A program made the translations under genes and the position numbers. A model generated the notes under the pieces. It did no database searches. It was not told the DNA's origin and was given only the letters and a program-made list of their open reading frames with translations. Below, in pieces: positions 17,806-26,663 of a DNA stretch of 64,000 bases; positions within the stretch are counted from its first letter, which is position 1, and every line of letters begins with the position of its first letter. The DNA lies in the NCBI GenBank assembly GCA_000720805.1, contig JODI01000077.1, positions 29,472 to 93,471 of the forward strand, written 5' to 3'. Source of the DNA: Streptomyces violaceoruber. GTDB taxonomy: Bacteria; Actinomycetota; Actinomycetes; Streptomycetales; Streptomycetaceae.

Positions 17806-18879
17806 TCAGAGTTCCCAGTCCGCCGAGGCGAAGGTGACCTCGCTGATCGCGGCGTCCCCGGCCCGGGTGGCGTTCATGTCCATCTGGAGCCCGGGGGGAA
17901 TGGGACTGCCGCTGGGAGTGAAGAGCAGCCCCAGGCCGTGATTCTCGATGTGCTGGAGCATGGCCGCGTCGAGGCGGGAGGGTGGTGCCCCGATCAGCTG
18001 GATTCCAGCGTAGGTAATCTGCGGTCCGGTCCGGCCGTGGACCGTTACTGCTCCCAGCACCGGGAGGCCCTCCGGATACGAGTAGTGCGCGCTCACCCCG
18101 GTCTGTTCGAACCGGTCGTCGGTCAGCGTCCACTGCCCGGCCGCTCCCCTGCGCCACCACCAGTACGGAAAGTGTCCCTGTCTGCCGGCCGGGACCTCGC
18201 CGCCCAGTGCGTCTGCTACCTGTTGCGGGGTCATCCCGAACCGCAGTGGGCCGACCGCCTTCTGCGGAGACCAGTCCCAGTGCGAGCGCTCCTGATCGGT
18301 CTTCACTGGCCAGGAGCCGCTGTTCTTCTCCCGTTCCCGCACGTCGCACCAGTGCATGACCGGCCCGGCTTCGTAGGGCGCTTCGGCAAGCTCGGCGCTG
18401 ACGAACAGGGCAGAGGTGATCATCCTGTCCTTCCGCTCTGGGTGTCCCTCGGAGGAGAGGCCGTACTCCAGCGCTGTGCCCATGGACACCCCCCACGCCG
18501 CGATCTCCGGATCACCACTCCAGTTCACCCGCACTGCGGCACCCTCCCGGCGGGCGAGGTCATCGATTTCCGCGCGGGCCTGGGACGGCACCCTGGCGAT
18601 CAGTTCGACCTCTCGGAGCCGGACCAGCGGGCCTTCCATGGCATCGATCGCGACGCCGACCAGAAGCATCCCCGCGCCGTAGATGCCGGTCACCCCGATG
18701 TCCTGATAGCGCATCCAGTACCCCCCGCCTGCCGCGACCTGCGAGTTACCTGCCCTCGTCCCGCCCAGAGCCGCATCCACTTCGTCAGGACCCATCCCGA
18801 ACCACAACGGCCCCAGCCCCACCAACGGATCAAGCACCCACCGCTTCCGATCCTCCAACTTTCTGCCCCACCAGCTCAT
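17806..18879 (-). CDS. Hypothetical protein with an internal duplication
   Basis: The 357-residue soluble protein contains two related modules. The first begins near residue 18 (VGLGPLWFGMGPDEVDAALG) and the second near 211 (AVGPLRFGMTPQQVADALGG). Each is followed by a beta-rich domain (YWMRYQDIGVTGIYG in one, WTLTDDRFEQTGVSAHYSY in the other). The LRFGMTPxQVxxxLG signature is like the start of Streptomyces proteins of unknown function often found near toxin or effector loci. There is no signal peptide or transmembrane segment. Codon use is normal and the gene appears intact. Function unknown. Confidence 0.75.
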   Translation of the reverse strand: MSWWGRKLEDRKRWVLDPLVGLGPLWFGMGPDEVDAALGGTRAGNSQVAAGGGYWMRYQDIGVTGIYGAGMLLVGVAIDAMEGPLVRLREVELIARVPSQARAEIDDLARREGAAVRVNWSGDPEIAAWGVSMGTALEYGLSSEGHPERKDRMITSALFVSAELAEAPYEAGPVMHWCDVREREKNSGSWPVKTDQERSHWDWSPQKAVGPLRFGMTPQQVADALGGEVPAGRQGHFPYWWWRRGAAGQWTLTDDRFEQTGVSAHYSYPEGLPVLGAVTVHGRTGPQITYAGIQLIGAPPSRLDAAMLQHIENHGLGLLFTPSGSPIPPGLQMDMNATRAGDAAISEVTFASADWEL

Positions 18880-19132
18880 CCGGCCCCCATGGTCCTGTCT
18901 GCCGACGATCTTGCTAGGAGCCTATGGGCACCCTGTGACAACCCCACTCTGCGGCCAGCCTCGACGCTCACACCGGCCAGCTGGATGGGAGCGGGCCGGA
19001 CGGCCGCCGCTACAGGCCTAGGGCGCCCGGTAGGGGCACAGGAACAGGAGCGCACCTGCTGGCAATCCGAGGCGATGCGCGCGGAGTTCGCGTTATCCAG
19101 CCTCAGCAATCGCGAACTCGCGTGCTTTAGTC
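18880..19132. other. Intergenic stretch, nothing recognised
   Basis: No frame is convincing. It separates the duplicated-module gene from the NDT-like fragment. Confidence 0.3.
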
Positions 19133-19234
19133 GGCGACTACATCGGAGACAGCACCCGAGCCGAAATCGCCTACGCCCGGTCGCTGGGCAAGCCCGTGCG
19201 GTTCACGCGCCCCGAAGTCGACCCTGACGCCTGA
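19133..19234 (+). pseudogene. C-terminal fragment of an NDT-like protein
   Basis: The frame GDYIGDSTRAEIAYARSLGK, PVRFTRPEVDPDA and a stop closely matches the last third of the protein encoded at 10151-10522 (GGYIGDSTRREIDYARSLGK, PIRYTHP). The CGSTR nucleotide-binding half is absent. Confidence 0.7.
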
Positions 19235-19333
19235 CCGCGCGCTGCCACCTCGATAACCACGGCCGGCAGTCCGCCGCCTGACCGTCTCGCGGTGGTCTTC
19301 GGCCACCGCCCACCCCACCCCCTCCGCAGGCAT

Positions 19334-19351
19334 CCCTTGGAATTGATCATC
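19334..19351. repeat. 18-bp repeat shared with the IS630 remnant end
   Basis: CCCTTGGAATTGATCATC occurs here and at 32823-32840, the truncated 3' edge of an IS630-type transposase. It may be a solo IS end left by excision or rearrangement. Confidence 0.5.
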
Positions 19352-19479
19352 AAGGACGGCGCGTACTCGAGGGTGGCGGCGAGATGAAGTGGCCCACCCT
19401 GGGTCTTGCGGCGGGACAGTGGATGTGGCGCCCCGAGGGTGGGTGCTGCCGAGGCTGTCGGCTCGCTGATCCGCGTTGC

Positions 19480-20505
19480 TCAGACGCCCGGTTGTCCGGT
19501 CAACGTGAGCGGGCGTACCGCCGGTTCGAGCAGCGACAACGTCCGCTGCTGCGCGTCGAGAGCAACACGGATCCCGACGGGCATCGGCAGATTCGGGCCG
19601 GCGTGTCCGAACTCGACGTTGCCCAGGACCGGGATGTCACGGTCGCCAAGGACATCGAGGACGATCTCGCGCAGGGTCGGGGACGCGTCCGGCGAGTCGA
19701 GTCCGTCGATCCCGTCCGGGATACCCACGACCATGCCGGAGATCCGATCGAGGATGCCGGCGTGCCGCAGTACCTGCAGATAGCTCCACACATATGCTGC
19801 CAGGCCTCCCGCCTCCTCCCAGAACAGCACCGCGCCGTCGAACCATTCGAGCGGCAGCGCGTAGGGCGTCGCCTGGTTCAGCACGATGCGGTTGATCACT
19901 CCGCCGATCAGCCGGCCTTCGGTGCGACCGGCACGCCAGCACTCCCACGTCGGGGTGGCCGGCAGCGCGCCGATCGGCTCCGTACCGGTCAGCAGCGTCG
20001 AGTAGAGCTTCTCGAGTTCCGCCCTGCGTGCCGCAGTCGCGCGCTGCCAGTGTCCGCCGAGTCCGGGGGTGGCCAGGTCGGTATGGAAGCCGACTAGACC
20101 CGTGCGCGCGTAGAGCACCAGATGCAGCAGCGAGATGTCGCTGAAGCCGAGTATCGGCTTGGGGTCGGCAGTGATCGCCTCGAAGTCGATCAGATCGAGG
20201 TATCCGAGTGCCGTCTGGCCGCCGTCATGCGCGATGATCGCGCGCACCTCGGGATCCCGCAGAAGAGCGTTGAGCTCTTCGGCGATCTCCGCCGGCCGAG
20301 CCGCGCTCCACCAACGGTGCCGCCCTCCTTCAAGGAGCGGTGCCCGACGCACACGGAATCCCATCCGCTCGAGCACGACCACCGCCTGCTCGAGGTCGGG
20401 CTCGTACACGGCATGGAGCGGCCCGGACAGCGATGCGACAACGACGAGATCTCCGGGCCTCAGAGCACGAGGTCGAAGCGGTTGAGGCAGTGCAGTAAGG
20501 GTCAC
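19480..20505 (-). CDS. S66 family LD-carboxypeptidase (LdcA/MccF-like)
   Basis: The 341-residue protein starts at GTG 20505. The S66 triad is visible: nucleophile S122 in PILGFSDIS, E230 in VLFWEEAGG and H301 in NVEFGHAGPN. The AIIAHDGGQTALGYL loop corresponds to the family's RGGYG segment. LdcA enzymes cleave the L-Lys/D-Ala bond of murein tetrapeptides in the cytoplasm, while MccF-like members inactivate microcin-type nucleotide antibiotics. Context does not decide between these. The gene is intact. Confidence 0.88.
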   Translation of the reverse strand: MTLTALPQPLRPRALRPGDLVVVASLSGPLHAVYEPDLEQAVVVLERMGFRVRRAPLLEGGRHRWWSAARPAEIAEELNALLRDPEVRAIIAHDGGQTALGYLDLIDFEAITADPKPILGFSDISLLHLVLYARTGLVGFHTDLATPGLGGHWQRATAARRAELEKLYSTLLTGTEPIGALPATPTWECWRAGRTEGRLIGGVINRIVLNQATPYALPLEWFDGAVLFWEEAGGLAAYVWSYLQVLRHAGILDRISGMVVGIPDGIDGLDSPDASPTLREIVLDVLGDRDIPVLGNVEFGHAGPNLPMPVGIRVALDAQQRTLSLLEPAVRPLTLTGQPGV

Positions 20506-20592
20506 CGAGGGAGTATCCCGACTCCCTCAGCACCACGCGACGCATTTACCACCCGACCGACGGGCCAGCATGCCGGCCTTGACCCCGAATCC

Positions 20593-21722
20593 TGGACACG
20601 GGTTATGCGGCTGGTGTCAGAGTAGTTGATGTTGACCGGGAGGCTGTTTCGTAGGCGATGGGGCTGCGGTGTCCGAGGCCGGAATGACGGCGTCGGGTGT
20701 TGTAGCGGTTGAGCCAGCAGAACGCGTCGAGGCGGGCCTCGCGTTCGCTGGGCCAGCGCTTGCGGCCCTGGAGCGTCTCGCGTTTGAACGTCGCGTTGAA
20801 GGACTCGGCGAGTGCGTTGTCAGCGCTGGAGCCGATCGCGCTCATGGACTGGCGGACGCCGGCCTGACGGCAGGCGTCGGCGAAGGCCCGGCTGACGTAC
20901 TGGGCGCCGTGGTCGGTGTGCAGGACCGCCCCGGCGAGGCTGCCGCGGGTCCGTTCAGCGGCGGCCAGGGCGTCGGTGACGAGGTCGGTGCGCATGTGGT
21001 CCGCGATCGCCCAGCCGGCCAGGCGGCGTGAGGCGAGGTCGATGACGGTGGCCAAATACAGGAACTCTCCGCCGGCCAGCGGGAGATAGGTGATGTCGCC
21101 GACGTACTTCGTGTTCGGCTCACTCGCGGTGACGTCGCGGCCGATCAGGTCCGGGGCCTTCGCCGCGTCGGGACGCCGTAAGTGCCGCCTGATCCGTGGT
21201 GCACGGCCCGTATCCGCGTGGCGAGGCGGCCGTCGGCAGCCTGGCGGACGCCCCGGTCCTCGGCGCTCCAGCGCCAGTAGGAGAAGCTGGAACGGGCGAT
21301 GGCGAGGATGGTGCACAGCCGCTTCACGCCGTAGCGGCGCTGGTGATCGGCGACGAACTGGAAGCGGTTCACCAGCGTGTCTCCCCGGCGGAATACCTGG
21401 CCGCCTTGCGCAGGATCTCGCGTTCCTCCTCCAGCTCGCGGACCTTGTGGCGCAGAGCGGCGTTCTCCGCCTCCAACGGTGTCGGCGGCTCGGTGGAGAC
21501 CTCTGCTCGGCGTCCCCGCGGCCGGCTCGCGCCAGCTGCCCGGACCCAGTTGCGCAGGGTCTCGGGGTTGATCCCCCAGATCGGCAGCGACCTGTCGGAT
21601 CGTCGCCTCGGGCCGCGACTGGTACAGCGCGACCGCGTCAGCCTTGAACTGCGGCGGACAGTTCTCCATGACCACGAGATGTCCGTTCTCAGATCCTCAG
21701 GATCCAGTGTCTCGAGTGTCCA
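20593..21722 (-). mobile_element. IS3-family insertion sequence
   Basis: An element of about 1.13 kb is bounded by TGGACAC (20593-20599) and GTGTCCA (21716-21722), short inverted ends starting TG and ending CA as in IS3 elements. It contains OrfA and OrfB frames on the minus strand. I do not see a matching target duplication, which suggests an old or rearranged insertion. Confidence 0.65.
20603..21668 (-). pseudogene. IS3-family transposase OrfA/OrfB, frameshifted
   Basis: OrfA starts at 21668 (MENCPPQFKADAVALYQSRP, TIRQVAADLG) and breaks frame shortly after the HTH. OrfB-type sequence begins NRFQFVADHQRRYGVKRLCT and breaks again near 21180. The catalytic core then runs intact (TKYVGDITYLPLAGGEFLYL, VLHTDHGAQYVSRAF, SADNALAESFNATFKRETLQ), giving the DDE residues. 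The natural IS3 frameshift explains one break, but the second in OrfB disrupts the enzyme. Confidence 0.8.
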
Positions 21723-22054
21723 AGATCAGGGGGCAAGGCCCCACAGCACCTCACCCCCGCCGTCAGCCGCCCCATCCACGAACTCACCGAGCTGGAGATC
21801 AACTTCCATCGGAGCTGGTCTTCGTCTTCGTCTTCGTCTTCGTCCAGGATGACCACGGCGCCGTCGGGAAGCCGGGTGGCGGTCGCGATGCAGGCGAGAG
21901 GTCTCACGCCGACTGCTGCATGGCAGCGTTCGACTCGGCCACCTCGTACATCTCGCGGCTGCAGACACCCAGGAAGTCGTACTCGCGGGGATGCCGGTGC
22001 AGGGCGAGACCTCGATCGGTCTCTTCTCCCCGGTCACCTTCACCACGAGGTGCG
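21723..22054. other. Decayed region with a TTCGTC microsatellite
   Basis: TTCGTC is repeated four times at 21821-21844, encoding an Asp/Glu run on the minus strand. Neighbouring minus-strand frames (CIATATRLPDGAVVILDED; DFLGVCSREMYEVAESNAAM) look coding-like but are not joined in one frame. Confidence 0.4.
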
Positions 22055-22957
22055 CTACGACAGCCGGTGCGCAGCCAGGAAGTCGCCGGCTGCTCGGATG
22101 GCTGCGTCCGCTTCCGGGAGCAGTCCGCGGAAGTTCTGGAAGACGTGCTGCATGCGGGTGCTGACGTGGAGTTCGACGGGCACGTGAGCGGTTGCTGCCC
22201 GGCTCGCCAGCCGCAGTGCGTCGGTCAGAAGGAGTTCGCTGCTGCCTGCCTGGATGTGCAGGGGTGCCAGTCCGCTCAGGTCGGCGTTGAGGGTGTCGAC
22301 TGCCGTCGGTAGGGCGTTGGGTGAGCCGAGATAGTCGCGGCTGCGGATCCGGAGGCTCTCGGCGGTAAGAACGAGGTCCTGGTTTTCGTTCGGCGGCCGG
22401 TCGTTGGAGGTGTGGTCGAGCCAGGGCGACAGGACGACGGCTGCGGCGGGCTGGGGCAGGTGCTGCTCCTTGAGTGCCAGCAGGGTGCTGAGCACGAGAC
22501 CTCCTCCCGCCGACTCGCCGACCATGCAGATGGTGGCGTGGCGGCGATCACCACGCAGAGTGCGATAGACCTGAATGACGTCGTTGAGCGCGGCCGGGTA
22601 GGGGTGCTCGGGAGCAAGGCGGTAGTCGACGGATACGACGGTGGCCTGGGCGGGGCGGGCGATGGCGCAGACCAGGGCGGCGGAGTCGCTTGCTGAGCCG
22701 AAGGTGTAGGCGCCTCCATGCAGGTAGAGCAGCACTGTGTCGCCGGAGGCGTTGGCCGGTGTGTGGGTGACTACTGGCACGCCCCCGATCGTGGTCTTGT
22801 CGGTGCTGACCTCTTGGGGCGCGGGCAGGCCCTGCATCATTTGCCGGTAGATCTCGCGCTGTTCCGGTATGACGCCCCCGAGGTCGAGGGGGGACTGGCG
22901 CAGCATGTCCTCGACGAGCTGTCGTGGAGAGGGGACGCCGTTTGTTTCGTTGCTCAT
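22055..22957 (-). CDS. HSL-type alpha/beta hydrolase (esterase/lipase)
   Basis: ATG 22957 gives a 300-residue enzyme. The oxyanion HGG motif (LLYLHGGAYTFG, 80-82) and nucleophile S149 in GESAGGG define the hormone-sensitive-lipase family. A DYRLAPEHPYPAALND motif is also present. The acid and histidine lie in the last 60 residues (TRMQHVFQNF). A TTG at 23107 would extend the frame, but ATG 22957 fits the family start. It is divergent from a broken XRE/cupin gene and shares an operator-like half-site with the other promoters of this island. Confidence 0.9.
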   Translation of the reverse strand: MSNETNGVPSPRQLVEDMLRQSPLDLGGVIPEQREIYRQMMQGLPAPQEVSTDKTTIGGVPVVTHTPANASGDTVLLYLHGGAYTFGSASDSAALVCAIARPAQATVVSVDYRLAPEHPYPAALNDVIQVYRTLRGDRRHATICMVGESAGGGLVLSTLLALKEQHLPQPAAAVVLSPWLDHTSNDRPPNENQDLVLTAESLRIRSRDYLGSPNALPTAVDTLNADLSGLAPLHIQAGSSELLLTDALRLASRAATAHVPVELHVSTRMQHVFQNFRGLLPEADAAIRAAGDFLAAHRLS

Positions 22958-23043
22958 GGTGGGTGACTGTGCCTGCGGGGCCAGGTTGCCGACAACGTTT
23001 CTTGCGGAGACCGCAACTACTTGCTTCGGAGCACGTGGGCGGG

Positions 23044-23057
23044 TTGCCGAAACAGCA
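23044..23057 (-). promoter_or_regulatory. Operator-like half-site of the XRE/cupin island
   Basis: On the minus strand this reads TGCTGTTTCGGCAA, matching the TGCCGTTTyGGCAA half of the sites at 26017-26041 and 27755-27779. It lies between the divergent esterase and XRE/cupin genes. Confidence 0.4.
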
Positions 23058-23130
23058 CGCGAGGTGGCTCCTGGACCACGGACAGGGCGAGACTGGCCTG
23101 TCATCAACGAGAGCCTGGGAAGCAGTTGCG

Positions 23131-23702
23131 GTGGACGACAGCCTGGTTGCCTTGCTGCAGGGAGTCGGTCCGCGGCTGCGTGCGGTGCGCCCGTTGAGTC
23201 GGTTGACGCCGGCGCAGGCCGCCGGGCGCACGGGGTTGTCGGTGAGCACGCTGTCGCGGCTGGAGTACGGCGAGCGCCGACCGTCTCTCGAGGTGTTGAT
23301 CCCCTTGTCCGCAGCGTACCGGCTTCCCCTGGACGATCTTGTCGGTGCGCCGCTGGTCGGAGATCCCCGCATTCATCTCCGGCCGTTTCGCCGGGACGGC
23401 GCCGCTATGTGCCGCTGACGCGCGACACGGGTGATGTGCTGGCGTTCAAGCTGGTGTTGCCCGGCCGGGGCGGGCTGCGGGAGGTCGAGCAGCGCGGCCA
23501 TCGGGGGAATGAGCGGCTGTTCGTGCTGCGGGGGCGCGCGCTGTTGAAGCTTGGCGATGAGGTCGCAGCCCTTGGCGCCGGTGAGGCCGTCGAGTTCGAT
23601 ACGCGTATGCCTCATAGCCTCGTGAGCGGCACGGGCGAAGGTGTCGAGGTGCTGGGGTTGTTCAGCCGGAACGGTGGGTCGCTCCGTACCGGGGCGTCCT
23701 GA
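23131..23702 (+). pseudogene. XRE-HTH plus cupin regulator, frameshifted
   Basis: From GTG 23131 one frame encodes the HTH (VGPRLRAVRPLSRLTPAQAA, GLSVSTLSRLEYGERRPSLE) and linker (VGDPRIHLRPFRRDG). A one-base shift near 23395 moves the cupin part (RYVPLTRDTGDVLAFKLVLP, ERLFVLRGRALLKLGDEVAA, GEAVEFDTRMPHSLVSG) into another frame. The protein is a paralogue of the intact regulator at 26051-26626. A sequencing error cannot be excluded, because both halves are otherwise well preserved. Confidence 0.75.
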
Positions 23703-23709
23703 GCATGCG

Positions 23710-23756
23710 AGCAGGCCCTGGTGGCGCCGCCGGGTGCGGCGCCACCAGGGCCTGCT
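23710..23756. terminator. Bidirectional terminator with a perfect 21-bp stem
   Basis: Bases 23710-23730 and 23736-23756 are exact reverse complements with a CGGGT loop. The hairpin lies between two convergent stop codons (23702 and 23763) and would serve both. Confidence 0.85.
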
Positions 23757-23762
23757 GTTGAG

Positions 23763-24395
23763 TCAGGATGCGCGGTGCAGGGCCAGGACGTTGTCGGTGA
23801 CGGTGGCCTGCTGTCCTTCGGGTCCGGTGGCGGTGCGTTGGGGGGCGTGGCAGCGCTCGGCCGTCCAGGAATCGTCCAGTTCCAGTGAAGCCTGTACCTC
23901 GTCCGGGCGGGGGAAGTGCACGTCCTTGCCGGCTTGCCAGGACCAGGGGGCGATGGAGGCGTGTTCCACGATGATCAGCAGTCCGCCGGGGGCGACGGCC
24001 GCCGCCGCGCGGCGCAGTACCTTTCCGCGGTCGATGTCGAGGGGTGTGTGGAAGTAGCTGGCGTTGACCAGGTCGAAGCGGCCTTCGGGAAAGTCGTGGG
24101 CGAGGTCGTGGCGGGCGGGGTGCACGCGTTCGGCCACGCCGCTGGCGCGGGCTCTGGTGGCCACGCGCTGCAGGGCGGTGGGTGAGACGTCGACGGCGGT
24201 GACGTCGAAGCCTCGGGTGGCGAGCCAGATGGTGTCACCGCCATGTCCGCTGCCCAGATCCAGCGCGGTACCTGGGGCGGGTACGAGGGTGGTGACGAGT
24301 TCTTCGAGGACGGCGTTGGGCTGGGTGCCCCACTGGTCGTCCAGGCGGGCGTAGTGGTTCTCCCAGAAGGCTGCGGAGTCACTGCCGGTACTCAT
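23763..24395 (-). CDS. Class I SAM-dependent methyltransferase
   Basis: The 210-residue protein has motif I (ALDLGSGHGGDTIWLA, 44-59), an acidic loop (VTAVDVSPTALQRV) and motif IV-like FDLVNASYFHTPLDIDRGK. It resembles tellurite-resistance TehB-like or Methyltransf_25 enzymes. It lies 35 bases after the MFS exporter stop on the same strand, so the two are co-transcribed. The pairing suggests modification and export of a toxic compound. The substrate is unknown. Confidence 0.88.
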   Translation of the reverse strand: MSTGSDSAAFWENHYARLDDQWGTQPNAVLEELVTTLVPAPGTALDLGSGHGGDTIWLATRGFDVTAVDVSPTALQRVATRARASGVAERVHPARHDLAHDFPEGRFDLVNASYFHTPLDIDRGKVLRRAAAAVAPGGLLIIVEHASIAPWSWQAGKDVHFPRPDEVQASLELDDSWTAERCHAPQRTATGPEGQQATVTDNVLALHRAS

Positions 24396-24430
24396 TGGGG
24401 GACTCTCTTTCGGCGGTGGGTGGGGCTTGG

Positions 24431-25912
24431 TCAGCTGACGTGGACAGGGGTGTCGGTGGGGACATCGCTGGGGCTGCGCTTCTTGATCAGCAGGATGACC
24501 GCGGCGAGCGCGAGAGTGAACGCGACAGTGCTGGCGATGAACGCCACGCGGTAGCCGTGCACGTAGCCGTCCAGGCGGACTGCCCGGGTGACGGGCCCGG
24601 CGTGATCGGTGAGGAAGCCGGTGAGGGCGGAGACGTAGAGGGTGTTGAGCAGTGCGGGACCGATGGCGCCGCCGATCTGCTGGGTGGTACTGATCATGGC
24701 GCTGGCCACCCCTGTATCGGAGGGGTTGATGCCCGCCAGTGCGATGTTTGGCAGGGCGACGAAGAAGACACCCAGACCAAGGCCGGTAAGGATCATCGCG
24801 GGCAGGACGACGGGCAGGTAGCCGCCGGTGGCCTTGACCATCACCAGCCACAGCGTGCCGATGAGAGCGACTGTGATGCCAGACGCCATCAGCCGCTCGG
24901 TGCCGATCTTGGGCACCAGGGGAGCCGCGAACGTGGCGGCGGCGATGATGCCGGCGCTGAAGGGGAGGAAGGCCAGTCCGGCGTGGAGCGGCTGGTAGCC
25001 GAGGTTGACCTGCAAGTAGTAGGTCAAGAACAGCATGAGCCCGAACATGCCGGCTCCGATGAGCAGGGAGGCAAGGAACGCGCCGCCGCGGTCGCGGTCC
25101 AGCACGACGCGCAGAGGTAGCAGCGGGTGGCTGGTACGGCGTTCTACGGCGACGAACGAGATGAGCAGGATCAGTCCAGCGGCCAGCAGGATCCAGGTCA
25201 GTGCGCTGGACCAGCCCTCTTCGGCGGCGTGGGTGAAGCCCCAGACCAGAGCGACCAGACCGGTGGTGACCAGGACGGCCCCGGGGATGTCGTAGCGGCG
25301 TTCGCCTTCTGCGCGGCTTTCCCGGACGGTCGGGATCGCGGCCAGGGCGGCGGCCAGGGCGATGGGGGCGTTGACGAACAGGCACCAGCGCCAATTCGTG
25401 TGCTCGGTCAGCACACCGCCGGCGATCAGGCCGACAGCGCCGCCCGCACCCTGCAGCGCTCCGTAGACGCCGAACGCCTTGGCCCGCTCGCGGCCGTCGG
25501 TGAAGGTGACCGCGATCAACGACAGGGCGGCCGGTGCGAGGAGTGCGGCGAAGACGCCCTGGAGTGCGCGGCCCGCGAACAGCGTCGCGCCGTTGGGTGC
25601 GACACCGGCCACCATGGAGGCGGCGGCGAAGCCGGCCAAGCCGGTCATGAAGGTGCGCTTGCGGCCCACGAAGTCGACGACGCGCCCGCCCAGCAACAGC
25701 AGACCGCCGAACGCCAGCGCGTAGGCAGTGACCGCCCACTGCCGGTTTGCGTCGCTGATGTCCAGGTCGGCCTGGGCTTTCGGGAGGGCGATGTTGATGA
25801 TGGAGGCATCGAGCACCACCATCAGCGTCGCCACCGAGATCACGGTCAGCGCCAGCCAGCGCCGCGGGTCGAGCGCAGGGCTTCGGCCCGTCGTATCGGT
25901 CGATGCAGTCAT
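24431..25912 (-). CDS. MFS drug exporter, DHA2 (EmrB/QacA) type
   Basis: ATG 25912 gives 493 residues with about 14 membrane helices. DHA2 hallmarks are present: VLDASIINIALPKAQADLDI in helix 1, WAVTAYALAFGGLLLLGGRV with motif A (GRVVDFVGRKRTF), and the antiporter-type VYGALQGAGGAVGLIAGGVL. It probably exports lipophilic compounds by proton antiport. It is transcribed away from the XRE/cupin regulator, with a palindromic site in the gap. Confidence 0.92.
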   Translation of the reverse strand: MTASTDTTGRSPALDPRRWLALTVISVATLMVVLDASIINIALPKAQADLDISDANRQWAVTAYALAFGGLLLLGGRVVDFVGRKRTFMTGLAGFAAASMVAGVAPNGATLFAGRALQGVFAALLAPAALSLIAVTFTDGRERAKAFGVYGALQGAGGAVGLIAGGVLTEHTNWRWCLFVNAPIALAAALAAIPTVRESRAEGERRYDIPGAVLVTTGLVALVWGFTHAAEEGWSSALTWILLAAGLILLISFVAVERRTSHPLLPLRVVLDRDRGGAFLASLLIGAGMFGLMLFLTYYLQVNLGYQPLHAGLAFLPFSAGIIAAATFAAPLVPKIGTERLMASGITVALIGTLWLVMVKATGGYLPVVLPAMILTGLGLGVFFVALPNIALAGINPSDTGVASAMISTTQQIGGAIGPALLNTLYVSALTGFLTDHAGPVTRAVRLDGYVHGYRVAFIASTVAFTLALAAVILLIKKRSPSDVPTDTPVHVS

Positions 25913-26013
25913 CACTGTCCAATCAAGGCCCTGAGCTGGGCTGGGGTTGTTGTAGTCAGGGGCCGCTCTGCGTGCGGGCCCGCGTTCACGACGATGCGCT
26001 CGAGCCTGCTGCA

Positions 26014-26042
26014 GTTGCAAAGCTGGATGCCGTTTTGGCAAC
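26014..26042. promoter_or_regulatory. XRE/cupin operator, site A
   Basis: The site is flanked by inverted GTTGC (26014-26018) and GCAAC (26038-26042). Its core 26017-26041 agrees with 27755-27779 at 21 of 25 bases. It lies 9 bases before the regulator start and about 100 bases before the exporter start. Confidence 0.6.
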
Positions 26043-26050
26043 CTGGGTTC

Positions 26051-26626
26051 ATGGACGAGCAGAGGCGACACGATGTGCTGTCAGCAGTAGGACCCCGGCT
26101 GCGGGAGCTGCGCCGCCGCAGATCCCTGACCCTGGCCGACCTGGCGGAACAGACCGGGGTCAACGAGAGCACGCTCTCGCGCCTGGAGAGCGGGTCGCGT
26201 AAGCCGACCCTGGAACTGCTGCTCCCGCTTGCCGAGCTCTACGATGTCCCCCTGGACCAGCTCGTCGGCGCACCGCGCACCGGCGACCCGCGCATCCACC
26301 TGCGCCCGGTGAACCGCAACGGCATGACGTACATCCCGCTGAGCCATCCCGGCGGCGTCCAGGCGCACAAGCTGCTGATCCCGCCGAAATCGGGACGCGA
26401 GCCGGAGCTGCGCACCCATGAGGGCTTCGAGTGGCTGTATGTGCTGGCCGGGCGGCTACGCCTGATCCTGGGCGATCAGACCTCGGTCCTCAAGGCCGGA
26501 GAAGCCGCCGAGTTCGACACGCATGTGCCGCACTGGCTCGGCCCGGACGGCGACCAGACCGTGGAACTGCTCGTGCTGTTCGGCCACCAGGGAGAGCGAG
26601 CCCACCTCAAGGCCCGCACCACCTGA
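26051..26626 (+). CDS. XRE-HTH plus cupin transcriptional regulator
   Basis: The 191-residue protein has an XRE HTH at about 12-66 (VGPRLRELRRRRSLTLADLA, GVNESTLSRLESGSRKPTLE). A short linker (GDPRIHLRPVNRNGMTYIPL) leads to a C-terminal cupin barrel (ELRTHEGFEWLYVLAGRLRL, ILGDQTSVLKAGEAAEFDTH, VPHWLG). Such regulators bind a small ligand in the cupin and repress neighbouring genes. The shared operator sites point to control of itself, the exporter/methyltransferase operon and the flavoprotein. Confidence 0.92.
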   Translation: MDEQRRHDVLSAVGPRLRELRRRRSLTLADLAEQTGVNESTLSRLESGSRKPTLELLLPLAELYDVPLDQLVGAPRTGDPRIHLRPVNRNGMTYIPLSHPGGVQAHKLLIPPKSGREPELRTHEGFEWLYVLAGRLRLILGDQTSVLKAGEAAEFDTHVPHWLGPDGDQTVELLVLFGHQGERAHLKARTT

Positions 26627-26663
26627 CCCCTCCCGGCGGTAGCACGATCTGCTGGCGGGCCCT

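Noticed and set aside
23710..23756. Perfect 21-bp inverted repeat as an IS end or attachment site
   Set aside because: Its position between convergent stops and its short loop fit a terminator far better.
25127..26050. Long plus-strand extension upstream of the XRE/cupin start
   Set aside because: It is antisense to the MFS gene. Only the region from ATG 26051 matches the family.
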